A stretch of DNA of 64,000 nucleotides from NORP240 sp942492445 (GTDB taxonomy: Bacteria; Pseudomonadota; Gammaproteobacteria; Pseudomonadales; Pseudohongiellaceae): contig CALOEW010000049.1 of assembly GCA_942492445.1 (NCBI GenBank), forward strand, positions 1-64,000, read 5' to 3'. The translations under genes and the position numbers were made by a program. Positions 9,702 through 17,600 of this stretch are shown piece after piece. Each line of letters starts with the position of its first letter. Position 1 is the first letter of the stretch. Under the pieces are notes generated by a model, which saw only the letters and a list, made by a program, of their open reading frames with translations, was not told where the DNA came from and ran no database searches.

Positions 9702-10001
9702 GTGATTCTTGAAACAGCCATACTGGATGTGAAGCCGGGACTGGAGAATGAATTTGAGGCGGCATTCGTAACTGCCCGACGGATAATTGCCGGTATGCCC
9801 GGCCACGTGTCCAACCAACTGCTACGCTGCCTTGAAAATCCGGGCCGCTACCTCCTGCTGGTCAACTGGGAAAAACTGGAAGACCATACGGAAGGATTCC
9901 GCAAGTCTGAAAAGTACCTTCAGTGGCGTGAGTGCCTGCATCGATTCTATGATCCGGTGAAGTGGAACACTACCAACAGGTATCACCAGGCTGAAACATG
10001 A
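9702..10001 (+). CDS. Antibiotic biosynthesis monooxygenase (ABM)-family protein
   Basis: A 99-residue protein with the ferredoxin-like ABM pattern: an N-terminal strand ILETAILDVKPG, a helix with FEAAF, GMPGHVSNQLLRC, then YLLLVNWEKLEDH and the terminal YDPV. The start is GTG 9702, preceded by GAGGGAG. ABM-fold proteins range from quinone monooxygenases to haem-degrading enzymes, and many have no assigned function, so only the fold is claimed. It stands alone on the plus strand between the copA remnant and the convergent gene at 10227. Confidence 0.7.
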   Translation: MILETAILDVKPGLENEFEAAFVTARRIIAGMPGHVSNQLLRCLENPGRYLLLVNWEKLEDHTEGFRKSEKYLQWRECLHRFYDPVKWNTTNRYHQAET

Positions 10002-10145
10002 CGACAACATTACGGTGTCTGCAGGATTGATTCAGACCAATCCCTGATGTTGTCTCGTGGACTTGACGGTGCCCCCGTGACTCAGGGTCAATGGGCAGAA
10101 GCTCCGGATAAACCACTTGCTGGCGGCTGGGTCTGGACAACGACT

Positions 10146-10203
10146 CGGGCCAGCCCTGGAAGCTGGCCCGAAGTGTGGTAAATCACCGTGCGGGACGGTG
10201 ATT
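10146..10203. terminator. Two stem-loops between convergent genes
   Basis: CGGGCCAGC at 10146-10154 pairs with GCTGGCCCG at 10162-10170, and AATCACCGT at 10181-10189 pairs perfectly with ACGGTGATT at 10195-10203. They lie between the plus-strand gene ending at 10001 and the minus-strand gene ending at 10227. Position suggests bidirectional termination, but neither stem is followed by a strong T run. Confidence 0.45.
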
Positions 10204-10226
10204 GATCTGCTTGTTCCTGATGACTA

Positions 10227-10577
10227 CTAGTGACCGTCATACAGGATGCCACGGGCCATGGCACGGTCGTCTACATCCAGTTCCACAGTGACAATTTCGT
10301 CTTCCGCGATGTCTCCCAGGGAATCAGACAGAATCTCGGTCCTGAATTCGTCATGGATTACCACGGATTCAGGTATTTTGTAGGTCTGAATCGAGTTGAC
10401 CGGCTCATCGACATTTTCACCCACTTCGATTAGGTGAAGAGTCAGAGTCCTTGCATTGGTGTCAACGTCCAGTACCCTGCCGCGCAGTTCATCCGCATCC
10501 ACGTCTGCAAAAGCCGTGTTTGCAGTTAAGAGTAAGAGTCCTGCGATCAACAGCTTATCGAGTTGTATCATCCTCAT
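10227..10577 (-). CDS. Small periplasmic protein of unknown function
   Basis: About 116 residues from ATG 10577, chosen because AGAGGAGG lies five bases upstream; the frame itself is open to 10625. A hydrophobic signal segment (LLIAGLLLLTANTAFA) ends in an Ala-x-Ala cleavage site. The mature part is acidic and predicted to be beta-rich, with LRGRVLDVDTNARTLTL and IVTVELDVDDRAMARG. This layout resembles small DUF5666-like periplasmic barrels, but I cannot assign a family. It lies downstream of the frameshifted glycosidase-like gene on the same strand. Confidence 0.75.
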   Translation of the reverse strand: MRMIQLDKLLIAGLLLLTANTAFADVDADELRGRVLDVDTNARTLTLHLIEVGENVDEPVNSIQTYKIPESVVIHDEFRTEILSDSLGDIAEDEIVTVELDVDDRAMARGILYDGH

Positions 10578-10631
10578 TGAATCCTCCTCTGAGTTTAGTT
10601 CGTTGCTTGTGACGGGACTTATCATCCCGAC

Positions 10632-11920
10632 TTATCTGGCCAACGCCTCTAAAGCGGAAGAGTCCCGATACCGCTCCAGAATCCAAAGCACCTCACCGTT
10701 TGAATCCCATTCGCCCTCCTGAGAGCGAAAGTTCCCAGCGGCGTCTGTCGGGAAAAACTCGTCAAGGGCCTGACGGCGATCCTCCAGGCCGGTACAGAGC
10801 ATGGCGTGGATTATGAATGCTGCATCCCGAAACCAGAACCTTTTATAGGTATAAGGCCCTGGATAGACATCCGGGGTGAATGTAAAATCAACGAGGTTAT
10901 GGCCGCGTCATAAAAGGTATTGATACTTGGGGTCGGGGCACTGCAACCGACATGCCGAATACCTTTCATCTTGCCAACCCGGGACTGTAACTTCCGCAGG
11001 GCGCCCGTTAAGCAATGGAATCGTTACCTCCAGGCTCCTTCTGCCTTTAAGCCGGAACAGTGCTGCCGCGCTGGCAAGCCCCGCCTGACAACTGATAGAA
11101 CCCACCGCTTTTTCCTTGCTCCGTTCCAGAAGACGGAGATATACGTCGCCATCCGCGTAATTCGACAACAACTGGCGTTCAGCGGGTGCGCTGAATCGAA
11201 CGTCATCCTTTCCGTTAATCCGCCAGCAATTGCCTGCATCCTCCAGTGCCACGGAAGATACGAAACTCATTCCCTCAGGGTTGTAGGGTCGGGCGCTCAC
11301 TACCAACCACGTACTACCCTGGCAATGGTCAGAGGCCTGCCAGAGTCCCCGCAACGCGGCCGACCATCCTGAAGCACTACTGGCTCCGCAGCTCATTTCC
11401 CTTATCGCCGCTAACTGTTTCCACTGCGACTTGCGGCTCCATCAGGTAGACCTGATGGACTTTCTGCTGCCGGCAAGGCAGAAGCCGGTCGCCCCTTTCA
11501 TCAACCACCCAGGCATCCAGCGACCAGCCATCCAGCAGCGGCGTTAACAGCCCCCGCGGATCCACAACCGGGTGTTGGTCCAGGTCAGGCATTCCTATGG
11601 CTGTCCAGTTCCGATGCGTCTGATTAATGTGAGTTATGGCGAAGGCCCGCGGTGTGAAGGAAATATCCAGCGGGTTGTACTGCCTTTCCACCCAATAGGG
11701 CCAAAGCCAATCCAGATTGTGCTGAATGATTCTGCTGTTGATAAGTCCGCGGGCATGAAAAACCACGCCGGCCCTGAGCAGCTCAACCGGTTCTCCCACT
11801 TCCGAGGGCTGGGCGAGGGCCCGTAGTCTCGCAAATAATTGGATAGGATCAGAGAAAACCCTGGCTGGTGCCGCCTTGCGTAGAATAAAGCGAAGCGGGA
11901 GCCAACCAAAATAATTTCAT
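10632..11920 (-). pseudogene. Glycosidase-like (alpha/alpha-barrel) protein, frameshifted
   Basis: Joined across frames, the minus strand encodes about 430 residues starting at ATG 11920 (MKLFWLAP), seven bases after the intended stop of the TVP38-like gene. Segments include NLDWLWPYWVERQYNP, WTAIGMPDLDQHPVVDPRG and, near the end, YTYKRFWFRDAAFI and FRSQEGEWDSNGEVLWIL. The last two resemble the barrel of glucoamylase or debranching-type enzymes. Frame changes fall near 11890, 11390 and 10910, and the stop is at 10632-10634. The fold call rests on pattern resemblance only. With the upstream membrane gene it forms a two-gene operon. Confidence 0.55.
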
Positions 11921-11985
11921 CTGGTTTTAAACTCCTTGGAATCCGGTGACGAGTACCCTGCCAACGTTCTGGCGCGCAATATGGT

Positions 11986-12657
11986 TCAGATACCAGACCG
12001 CCAGCAGCGTGGCCAGAAACCCCAACAGATAGATCGACCATTCCAACGGAGTGCGTGCTCCTCTCCCGACTCAAGATTACCCAGACTGGCTGCCAGCGAC
12101 CCCAGGTAAACATTATGGAGCGAGAACGGAATCAACCCTATGAACGTACCGGCAAAAAAACCACGCAAAGTAAAACTGGTTATTCCATAAAAGTAATTTG
12201 ACAACTTTCCCGGGAAAAACGGAATCAACCTTGTCAGCATGACGACTTTCAGTTCGTGCCGACGCATCTCTTCGGTAATCTGGTGTATTCTGGAATGACG
12301 CAAAATCAACCTGCGGCCGGTTTTGCCAAGCAGATAGCGGGCAATGAGGAAAGCTATCACTGCGCCAATGGTAGTTCCCGCTACAACATAGATTGTTCCG
12401 TAAACAACCCCGAAGACGAAACCCGCTCCCGTTGTGAACAGTACTCCTGGCAGAAGCAACACCGTAGCCGTGGCCATAATCAGGATGAACCAGAATCCTG
12501 CCCACAGCCCCTGGCGGTTAATCCACTGCAGCAATTCAATCAGTTGCTGGTCGACATCAAACCAAATCAGCAATCCAACAAGAACAGCGACGAAGGTCGT
12601 GCTGGCAAGTACAGCAGCAAGTGGTGACTTCATAGTGGGCAAGGCTAACATGGACAA
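11986..12657 (-). CDS. TVP38/TMEM64 (DedA-like) membrane protein, C terminus frameshifted
   Basis: An inner-membrane protein with about six hydrophobic segments. The family core is clear: LLLPGVLFTTGAGFVFGVVYG, then IARYLLGKTGRR and LTRLIPFFPGKLSNYFYGIT. The open frame ends at 11986, but a single indel near 12058 hides the natural C terminus. In another frame the sequence continues as a further membrane helix (SIYLLGFLATLLAVWYLNH) to a TAA at 11927-11929. Family members are implicated in lipid scrambling or small-molecule transport across the membrane. The next gene starts seven bases later, so the two are probably cotranscribed. Confidence 0.85.
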   Translation of the reverse strand: MSMLALPTMKSPLAAVLASTTFVAVLVGLLIWFDVDQQLIELLQWINRQGLWAGFWFILIMATATVLLLPGVLFTTGAGFVFGVVYGTIYVVAGTTIGAVIAFLIARYLLGKTGRRLILRHSRIHQITEEMRRHELKVVMLTRLIPFFPGKLSNYFYGITSFTLRGFFAGTFIGLIPFSLHNVYLGSLAASLGNLESGEEHALRWNGRSICWGFWPRCWRSGI

Positions 12658-12709
12658 CCGGGTGAGCGCCGGGGGCTTGTCTTCTTATAAAAACGCTCTG
12701 CCATTAAAG

Positions 12710-12739
12710 GGAACCTCTGATTAAGTCCCACAACGCTCC
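12710..12739 (+). repeat. Solo end of the GGAACCTCTGATTAAGTC repeat
   Basis: A 20-base match to the dispersed repeat, continuing CACAACGCTC exactly as in the complete element at 63012. No inverted partner follows. It lies between the TVP38-like gene start and the 3' end of the permease gene on the minus strand. Confidence 0.75.
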
Positions 12740-12752
12740 GGCTGTTTCGCAG

Positions 12753-13619
12753 TCAAAATGACTGAAATGCCGGGCGAGTCAACAGGAACCCGCCCATTAG
12801 AACCAGCGTCATACCAAGTAACTCGATGACCCTGAAAGCCATACCAAGCCAATACCACTCCATCACCAGTGTCACTACCGGCGCCAGGCTCATCATCGCT
12901 GCTGCGAGTGCGGCACCTTCGATCTGCATCGCCAGGTACAGCATGTTGATTCCAAGACTGATGGAGGCTGCAGAAAGGAAAACCCACAACCAGGTTTCGC
13001 CAGTCGGCCAGGTTATAGACTCAACGCCGGGCAGGAAGATCAACAGCAATACCAATGTCCCGAAGAGGAATCTTCCAAGAGCCACCCATTGAGGAGTCAA
13101 TGTTCCAAGCGCTGCTTTCGCCCAGGCATCGCACAAACCCATCATTGGCAGGGTTAACAACAGCAGGATGTCGCCTTTGACAAGTTGCCAGTGGAATCCA
13201 CGGATGCTCATAAGGATTACACCCGCTGTCATTGTGGCGATGACCACGTAACTGATCCCCGGCAATCGTTCACCGAGCAGTTTGTAGGCAAATACTGCTG
13301 TCGCGGCCGGGTACATGGCCTGGAACACGCTGCGATGGGTTGCGCTTGTCGTCTCCAGCGCCCACAGATTCAAAAACACAACCAGGCCGGATGCCAGGCT
13401 GCCAACCAGCAACAGGCTTGTCCAGCGGGATGCAAGCCGGCTGGGACGATGACGCCAGCCAGGCAGGGCCAGCAGCATCACAGTTATCAGATTCATGGAC
13501 AGTACTATGCCCGGCAATCCATTGCCGGTCTCAACGGCAAGCTTTTCGAAGATCGGCGTCAGGCCCAACGAAAAAATAGCAACCAGAGACGCAGCGAGAA
13601 AGTGGCTTCGCGATTGCAT
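12753..13619 (-). CDS. EamA/DMT-family permease
   Basis: A 288-residue inner-membrane protein with ten hydrophobic helices arranged as two EamA repeats, the standard drug/metabolite transporter size. The C-terminal half shows the usual LGINMLYLAMQIEGAALAAAMMSLAPVVT pattern before the last two helices. The frame is intact and the gene appears monocistronic. DMT permeases export or exchange small metabolites; the substrate cannot be predicted here. Confidence 0.88.
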   Translation of the reverse strand: MQSRSHFLAASLVAIFSLGLTPIFEKLAVETGNGLPGIVLSMNLITVMLLALPGWRHRPSRLASRWTSLLLVGSLASGLVVFLNLWALETTSATHRSVFQAMYPAATAVFAYKLLGERLPGISYVVIATMTAGVILMSIRGFHWQLVKGDILLLLTLPMMGLCDAWAKAALGTLTPQWVALGRFLFGTLVLLLIFLPGVESITWPTGETWLWVFLSAASISLGINMLYLAMQIEGAALAAAMMSLAPVVTLVMEWYWLGMAFRVIELLGMTLVLMGGFLLTRPAFQSF

Positions 13620-13716
13620 GAGTTCCTCTGGAGCTCTGTGCCGAATCCGTCGAGTTGACTGACAGGACGATTGGATCAGGGAAACTACCTACGACCTGAT
13701 GGTATGGTATTATCGC

Positions 13717-13959
13717 TCACGAGCCACTCCCGTTTTTGACCGGCCTGTCGTGTTCACGATGTACGGAAGGATCCAGCTCTTTCGCTCTCCTGCGACCCCG
13801 TTGCTCCGCTTTTTCTGCCTCCGCCTGATCCTGCATCCCAGCCTTGCGGGCGGCCTCATGGACCTTACCGGAGTTGACAAACCTTCGGGTTCGCTCCCGG
13901 TATACTTTATCGGCGTCCCGGTTCCCTTCGCCCGCGACGATATTTTTCTGTTTACTCAT
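13717..13959 (-). CDS. Small basic hydrophilic protein of unknown function
   Basis: An 80-residue, strongly charged protein (MSKQKNIVAGEGNRDADKVY) rich in Arg, Lys and Glu, predicted helical, without membrane segments or cysteines. GAGGAG precedes ATG 13959 by eight bases, a strong ribosome site. Similar short proteins starting with a KxIVAGEGNR motif occur in many proteobacteria without known function. It follows the ECF sigma gene on the same strand 65 bases downstream and may be cotranscribed. No anti-sigma features are visible. Confidence 0.7.
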   Translation of the reverse strand: MSKQKNIVAGEGNRDADKVYRERTRRFVNSGKVHEAARKAGMQDQAEAEKAEQRGRRRAKELDPSVHREHDRPVKNGSGS

Positions 13960-14023
13960 AATTCAACTCCTCGCTTCTACTGGTAACTTCAGGAGAGTCA
14001 AATGCATCAGGCAACGGAATTGT

Positions 14024-14512
14024 TCAACTCCTGATTTCCGCATCGACATACTTACTCAGCTTCTCCCTGGCACGGTAAACCCGTGAACGGATTGTACCAA
14101 CGGGCACATCAAGCTTGCTGGCAATATCGCTGTAGCGGCAATCTTCGAAACAGTAATATTCCAGGGCCTTCTTGTGCCGCTTGTCGAGCTTTTCCCAGGC
14201 ATCCTGCAATTCTGCACAGCAGGCGTAATGAAATTCCCGGCCCGGTTCGGTGACCGAATCGATGATAGGCTGTGGATCGAGAATGCTGCCGTACCGCCGA
14301 TTCCGCCGATATCTGGACACAAACAGGTTGTACATGATCTTCGAACACCAGCCTTTCAGGTTTGAGTTCGATCTGAACCTGTCATTGTTTTCTATCGCCC
14401 TGGTCAAAGTTGCCTGTACCAGGTCGTCGGCATCATCCGCATCACGGGTAAGATGCCGCGCAAATCGTTGTAAACCTTCCATCTGGTCGGTCAGTTCCGA
14501 ATCAGTAAACAT
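14024..14512 (-). CDS. ECF-type RNA polymerase sigma factor
   Basis: A 162-residue sigma-70-family protein with only regions 2 and 4. Region 2 spans about residues 10-75 (DADDADDLVQATLTRAI, then FRSNSNLKGWCSKIMYNLF). Region 4 lies at about 105-155, with a helix-turn-helix around YSDIASKLDVPVGTIRSRVYRAREKL. GAGGAG just upstream of ATG 14512 is the ribosome site. It is divergent from the OmpR-type regulator gene at 14659. No anti-sigma gene is recognisable next to it. Confidence 0.9.
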   Translation of the reverse strand: MFTDSELTDQMEGLQRFARHLTRDADDADDLVQATLTRAIENNDRFRSNSNLKGWCSKIMYNLFVSRYRRNRRYGSILDPQPIIDSVTEPGREFHYACCAELQDAWEKLDKRHKKALEYYCFEDCRYSDIASKLDVPVGTIRSRVYRAREKLSKYVDAEIRS

Positions 14513-14579
14513 GGCTCCTCGCTTACTTTTAGAATTTCTGTTGATGTATTGACAACAGCGCTCAGTGTACCGGTGTAAA

Positions 14580-14643
14580 GTAAACAGACCTGCTCAGGGA
14601 TGTAGACATTTGTTTATAATTTTGTTTCAATTTTGTAAACAGA
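14580..14643. promoter_or_regulatory. Divergent promoter region with repeated GTAAACAGA
   Basis: Between the sigma-factor and regulator genes, GTAAACAGA occurs at 14580-14588 and again at 14635-14643. The second copy is also half of an inverted repeat, TGTTTA at 14611-14616 and TAAACA at 14636-14641. A TATAAT at 14615-14620 could be a -10 element for the plus-strand regulator. These words may be sites for that OmpR-type protein, which is an inference. Confidence 0.35.
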
Positions 14644-14658
14644 AATGCCACGACGATC

Positions 14659-15387
14659 ATGAACCACACTATCCTGGGAATCGATAAACGGCAGGCAACC
14701 TGGGAGCGTATCGAGCCGCACCTCAGTGCCAAGGGTTTCAGGTTTCTGTTTGCTTACAGTGAGCCTCAGGGCCTGCAGACCCTGCAATCCGAGGCAGTTG
14801 ATCTGGTGTTACTGAACAAGGGAATTGCCGCGACAGATTACCTCGAGATCATCGCATCCATTCGAAGCCGCTTCGTTATTCCCATCGTGGTCCTCGCCGA
14901 GGACAGCACATGGTCAGACCGCGTTACCGGCATTGAGTTGGGTGCGGACGACTTCATCACCACTCCCTTCGAGCTGGAGGAATTGTCCGCCCGCATCAAA
15001 GCCAATCTGAGGCTGGTGGACAGAATCCGCCAGGATGTTGAACAGAAGCAGCAAGGGGAGAGGCTCTCGGCAATCTGTTTTAAAGGGTGGCGCCTGGATC
15101 TTCTCAGGCGCCAGTTAATTGATGAGAATGGCGAGGTCGTCGATCTGACACCGGGAGAATTCGAGTTGTTGGAGGCCCTGGCCCGATCTCCGCGGGTCGC
15201 CCTCAGTCGTGATCGCCTCTTCGCTGCAACCAGAGAGCGCGAAGCCATGGAATTCGACCGCGCCATCGACGTACAGATATCCCGCCTGAGGCAGAAACTC
15301 GGAGATGATCAGCAAACCAACACCCTGATAAGGACCGTCAGGGGGTTCGGTTACATGTTCGACGTAAAAACCCGCACCATCCGCTGA
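14659..15387 (+). CDS. OmpR-family response regulator with a degenerate receiver domain
   Basis: A 242-residue protein: an N-terminal receiver-like domain (about 1-120) and a C-terminal OmpR winged helix (about 140-238; LTPGEFELLEALARSPRVALSR and TVRGFGYMF). The receiver lacks the usual residues. The phospho-acceptor Asp is replaced by Asn in DLVLLNKGIA, the conserved Lys by Thr in ITTPFE, and the N-terminal acidic pair is only ID. It is therefore unlikely to be switched by normal phosphorylation. No histidine kinase is adjacent. Divergence from an ECF sigma gene suggests a stress role, which is inferred. Confidence 0.9.
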   Translation: MNHTILGIDKRQATWERIEPHLSAKGFRFLFAYSEPQGLQTLQSEAVDLVLLNKGIAATDYLEIIASIRSRFVIPIVVLAEDSTWSDRVTGIELGADDFITTPFELEELSARIKANLRLVDRIRQDVEQKQQGERLSAICFKGWRLDLLRRQLIDENGEVVDLTPGEFELLEALARSPRVALSRDRLFAATREREAMEFDRAIDVQISRLRQKLGDDQQTNTLIRTVRGFGYMFDVKTRTIR

Positions 15388-15467
15388 GTCACTGCGCTTC
15401 ATATTCTCCTGAACCAACTGCGATTCCGGGCGTTGGTATGTAAGTAATGTAATGTACTCCATCTACC

Positions 15468-15911
15468 ATGATGACTGACCTTCAAAGCCAGTCAATCTGG
15501 CAATTGATTCAAACCCAGGATCGCCCACTGGTCGGATATGTCGATCGTGACCGGGTGCGAACACTCAGTGTAAGAATGTTGCAGTGCAGCTTCGACGGGA
15601 CGCTCTGGTTTCCCGTAATCTGGCATGACGTGATCGCACGTGACCTGTGCGTCAACGATTCCGTTTGCGTCGTCTGTCGCAATACTGAACTGGATCTCGA
15701 AGTGTGCCTGAACGGATCCATCAGCTTTACAAGGGACCGGCAGCTATTGAAGAGTCTGTGTCTTCAGGCACAATCCCGGGCTACCTTTGTTTATCCCGAA
15801 AATCTCAACCTGAGGCAAGACGGTGTTCTGCTGGAAGTCCACGTGGATCGAGCGGAAACCTGGGACCTTACCACCGGCTCACATCAACTGCTCTATACTA
15901 ACGACCGTTGA
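15468..15911 (+). CDS. Possible FMN-binding split-barrel protein
   Basis: A 147-residue soluble protein. VGYVDRDRVRTLSVRMLQCSFDG, LWFPVIWHDVIARDLCVNDSVCVV and LNGSISFTRDRQLLKSL follow the strand-helix order of general stress/pyridoxamine-phosphate-oxidase-like split barrels, although the identity is weak and no FMN-contact residues can be fixed. ATG codons at 15468 and 15471 are adjacent and no clear ribosome site is seen. It follows the regulator by 80 bases on the same strand. Confidence 0.5.
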   Translation: MMTDLQSQSIWQLIQTQDRPLVGYVDRDRVRTLSVRMLQCSFDGTLWFPVIWHDVIARDLCVNDSVCVVCRNTELDLEVCLNGSISFTRDRQLLKSLCLQAQSRATFVYPENLNLRQDGVLLEVHVDRAETWDLTTGSHQLLYTNDR

Positions 15912-16196
15912 TCGGGTTCATTCATCGTGTTCCAGTCGGTCTTACCGGTTTTCCGGCAGAAACTGAGTAGCTCCAGTTGAAAACCGTCAGCGACAATCTG
16001 CTCTCTCACTCGCAGGACAATGGTGGCCGCCCTGAACGCGGCCACAGGACTGTGCCTGACATGATCATGGGATGCTGCCTTGCGGCCGGGGAATGGCAGG
16101 GGCTGGGATTGCTGCTGGTTTCAATGTTTTAAGGAACCCGAGCAAATGCCGCAGCACCTTTGCGGCGCTTACTCAGGGTTCCCCTGTGACAATTGC
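15912..16196. other. Intergenic region between convergent genes, with one stem-loop
   Basis: No gene is seen. GTGGCCGC at 16023-16030 pairs with GCGGCCAC at 16038-16045 around a seven-base loop. It lies between the plus-strand gene ending at 15911 and the minus-strand BON gene ending at 16197. It could limit read-through, but no T run follows. Confidence 0.4.
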
Positions 16197-16796
16197 CTAT
16201 TTACTCGTGACCACCAGCTGGTTATCCAGCTCCCTGTTCGAAACGCTGTTCCTGGCAATCTCTTCAGCCAGCATGCGTTCCGACTCAGTGGCCACCTCAC
16301 CCCGCAACGTGATTACTTCACTGTCCGTATCCACGTCTATATTGAGCCCCTCGGTCTCCGAATTTGCCAACAGGCGGGTTTTTACCGTGGCCGTGGCGGT
16401 CGCATCATCCACCCATTGCATCAGGTTCTGCCCGGACTCCCTTACCTGATCCGCGCCACGTTGCAGCAATCCCGGCTCGCCAGTGACGGTCAGCTGGTTA
16501 TCAACAGCATCGACACCTTGAACGCCAAGTACCAGTTCCGCCGCCAGGGCCCTGTCCACTTCGCTGGATACATTGCCCGACAGAGTAACGGTAGCGCCGC
16601 TCACGTCAGTATCGATAGCAAACGGATTCAGTTGTCTGTTCAGAGTCAGAACCGTTTCAACCTTACCGGTGATCCATGCCTCTCGCGCCTGACCCTGAAA
16701 CCTGTCAAAGCTGCTCTGCGCCAGCACCGGACCGGCACTGAATACCAGGGCAATCAAGACCGTGAAAGCGTTCAGATACATCATGTTCCTGTTCAT
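16197..16796 (-). CDS. Periplasmic BON-domain protein (OsmY-like)
   Basis: A 199-residue secreted protein: a signal peptide at residues 1-26 (ALVFSAGPVLAQS) and two BON domains at about 40-105 and 130-197. Each carries the VTLSGNV/ITLRGEV-type strand followed by a helix rich in Glu and Ala, and ends in DNQLTV/DNQLVV. BON domains contact membranes or lipids; OsmY in E. coli is osmotically induced. A CsbD gene is next on the same strand, fitting an osmotic or envelope stress block. Confidence 0.85.
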   Translation of the reverse strand: MNRNMMYLNAFTVLIALVFSAGPVLAQSSFDRFQGQAREAWITGKVETVLTLNRQLNPFAIDTDVSGATVTLSGNVSSEVDRALAAELVLGVQGVDAVDNQLTVTGEPGLLQRGADQVRESGQNLMQWVDDATATATVKTRLLANSETEGLNIDVDTDSEVITLRGEVATESERMLAEEIARNSVSNRELDNQLVVTSK

Positions 16797-16969
16797 TGAG
16801 TACTCCTCTTTAGATTAATAAAAAACGTAGAGCTGCAGACACCTGGCTCCACACTCGCATTAGCGAACTCAAAATTCCGTGCCTGCTGCAACCTTACGGC
16901 ATCCAGAACTTGCAGAGACGCCAACTGCCTGAGGCTCACCTGGTTCCGTTCTGCCGGTTCCCCTGCCTG

Positions 16970-17170
16970 TCAATGCCTGCGGGCCCAGGAGTCAATCTCT
17001 TTCCTGGCCTCTTCGCGGGTATGTCCGTAGTGTTTCTGAATCAGTCCTGCCAACTCCTCAGCAGACCCATCCATGCGATCCAGTTCGTCGTCACTGAGCT
17101 TGCCCCACTGTTGTTTCACTTTTCCCTTCAGCTGTTTCCAGTTGCCTTCCAGAATGTCTCTATTCAACAT
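16970..17170 (-). CDS. CsbD-family stress protein
   Basis: A 66-residue hydrophilic protein beginning MLNRDILEGNWKQLKGKVKQ and continuing WGKLSDDELDRMDG, the standard CsbD pattern. The frame extends upstream to 17293, but ATG 17170 with GGAG upstream matches the family start and length. CsbD proteins accumulate under general stress in many bacteria and their biochemical role is unknown. It lies upstream of the BON gene on the same strand, about 170 bases away. Confidence 0.88.
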   Translation of the reverse strand: MLNRDILEGNWKQLKGKVKQQWGKLSDDELDRMDGSAEELAGLIQKHYGHTREEARKEIDSWARRH

Positions 17171-17534
17171 GGTGGTTTCTCCTTTGCTCGGTTTATTGAC
17201 GGTGCTTCCTGCCCATCGGTCGGTACCCCTCAGTTTTGCAGATCCACAAGCTTCACTGTTCACAGCAAGTTTTCCATCGAGGCTGTCAGCCATAGTGATC
17301 TGAAAGCGAAACAGGAGTGCACCCTGGAGTAACCAGGAACTACCGATTCGGGCGTTTTGATCAGGCTAACGGGTGTGGAGAAGAAAAGTTTCAAGAGATC
17401 TGGAAAAAACGGTTTGCCCGTGAATATCAGTCTTGCAGTCGACAGTTCCTGCCGAATTCGCCGTTGTTCAGCGGGAGGGACCACGCGCCACGTTCAGGCG
17501 CCGATACTCCTTCGGTTCCACTGTCTGCACTCAC
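17171..17534. other. Intergenic region without a recognisable gene
   Basis: About 360 bases between the CsbD start and the terminator of the next minus-strand gene. I see no conserved ORF, RNA or repeat. It presumably contains the CsbD promoter. Confidence 0.4.
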
Positions 17535-17571
17535 AAAAAAAGCGCCGACCGGCGGTAGCCGGTGGGCGCTT
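17535..17571 (-). terminator. Rho-independent terminator of the FAH-family gene
   Basis: On the minus strand a GC-rich hairpin (AGCGCC-CACCGGC, loop TACC, GCCGGTC-GGCGCT) is followed directly by seven T residues. It starts about 30 bases after the stop at 17601 and is the clearest intrinsic terminator in the window. Confidence 0.85.
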
Positions 17572-17600
17572 TCGAGTTCGGGGTAACCCGTTCCCAGCAA

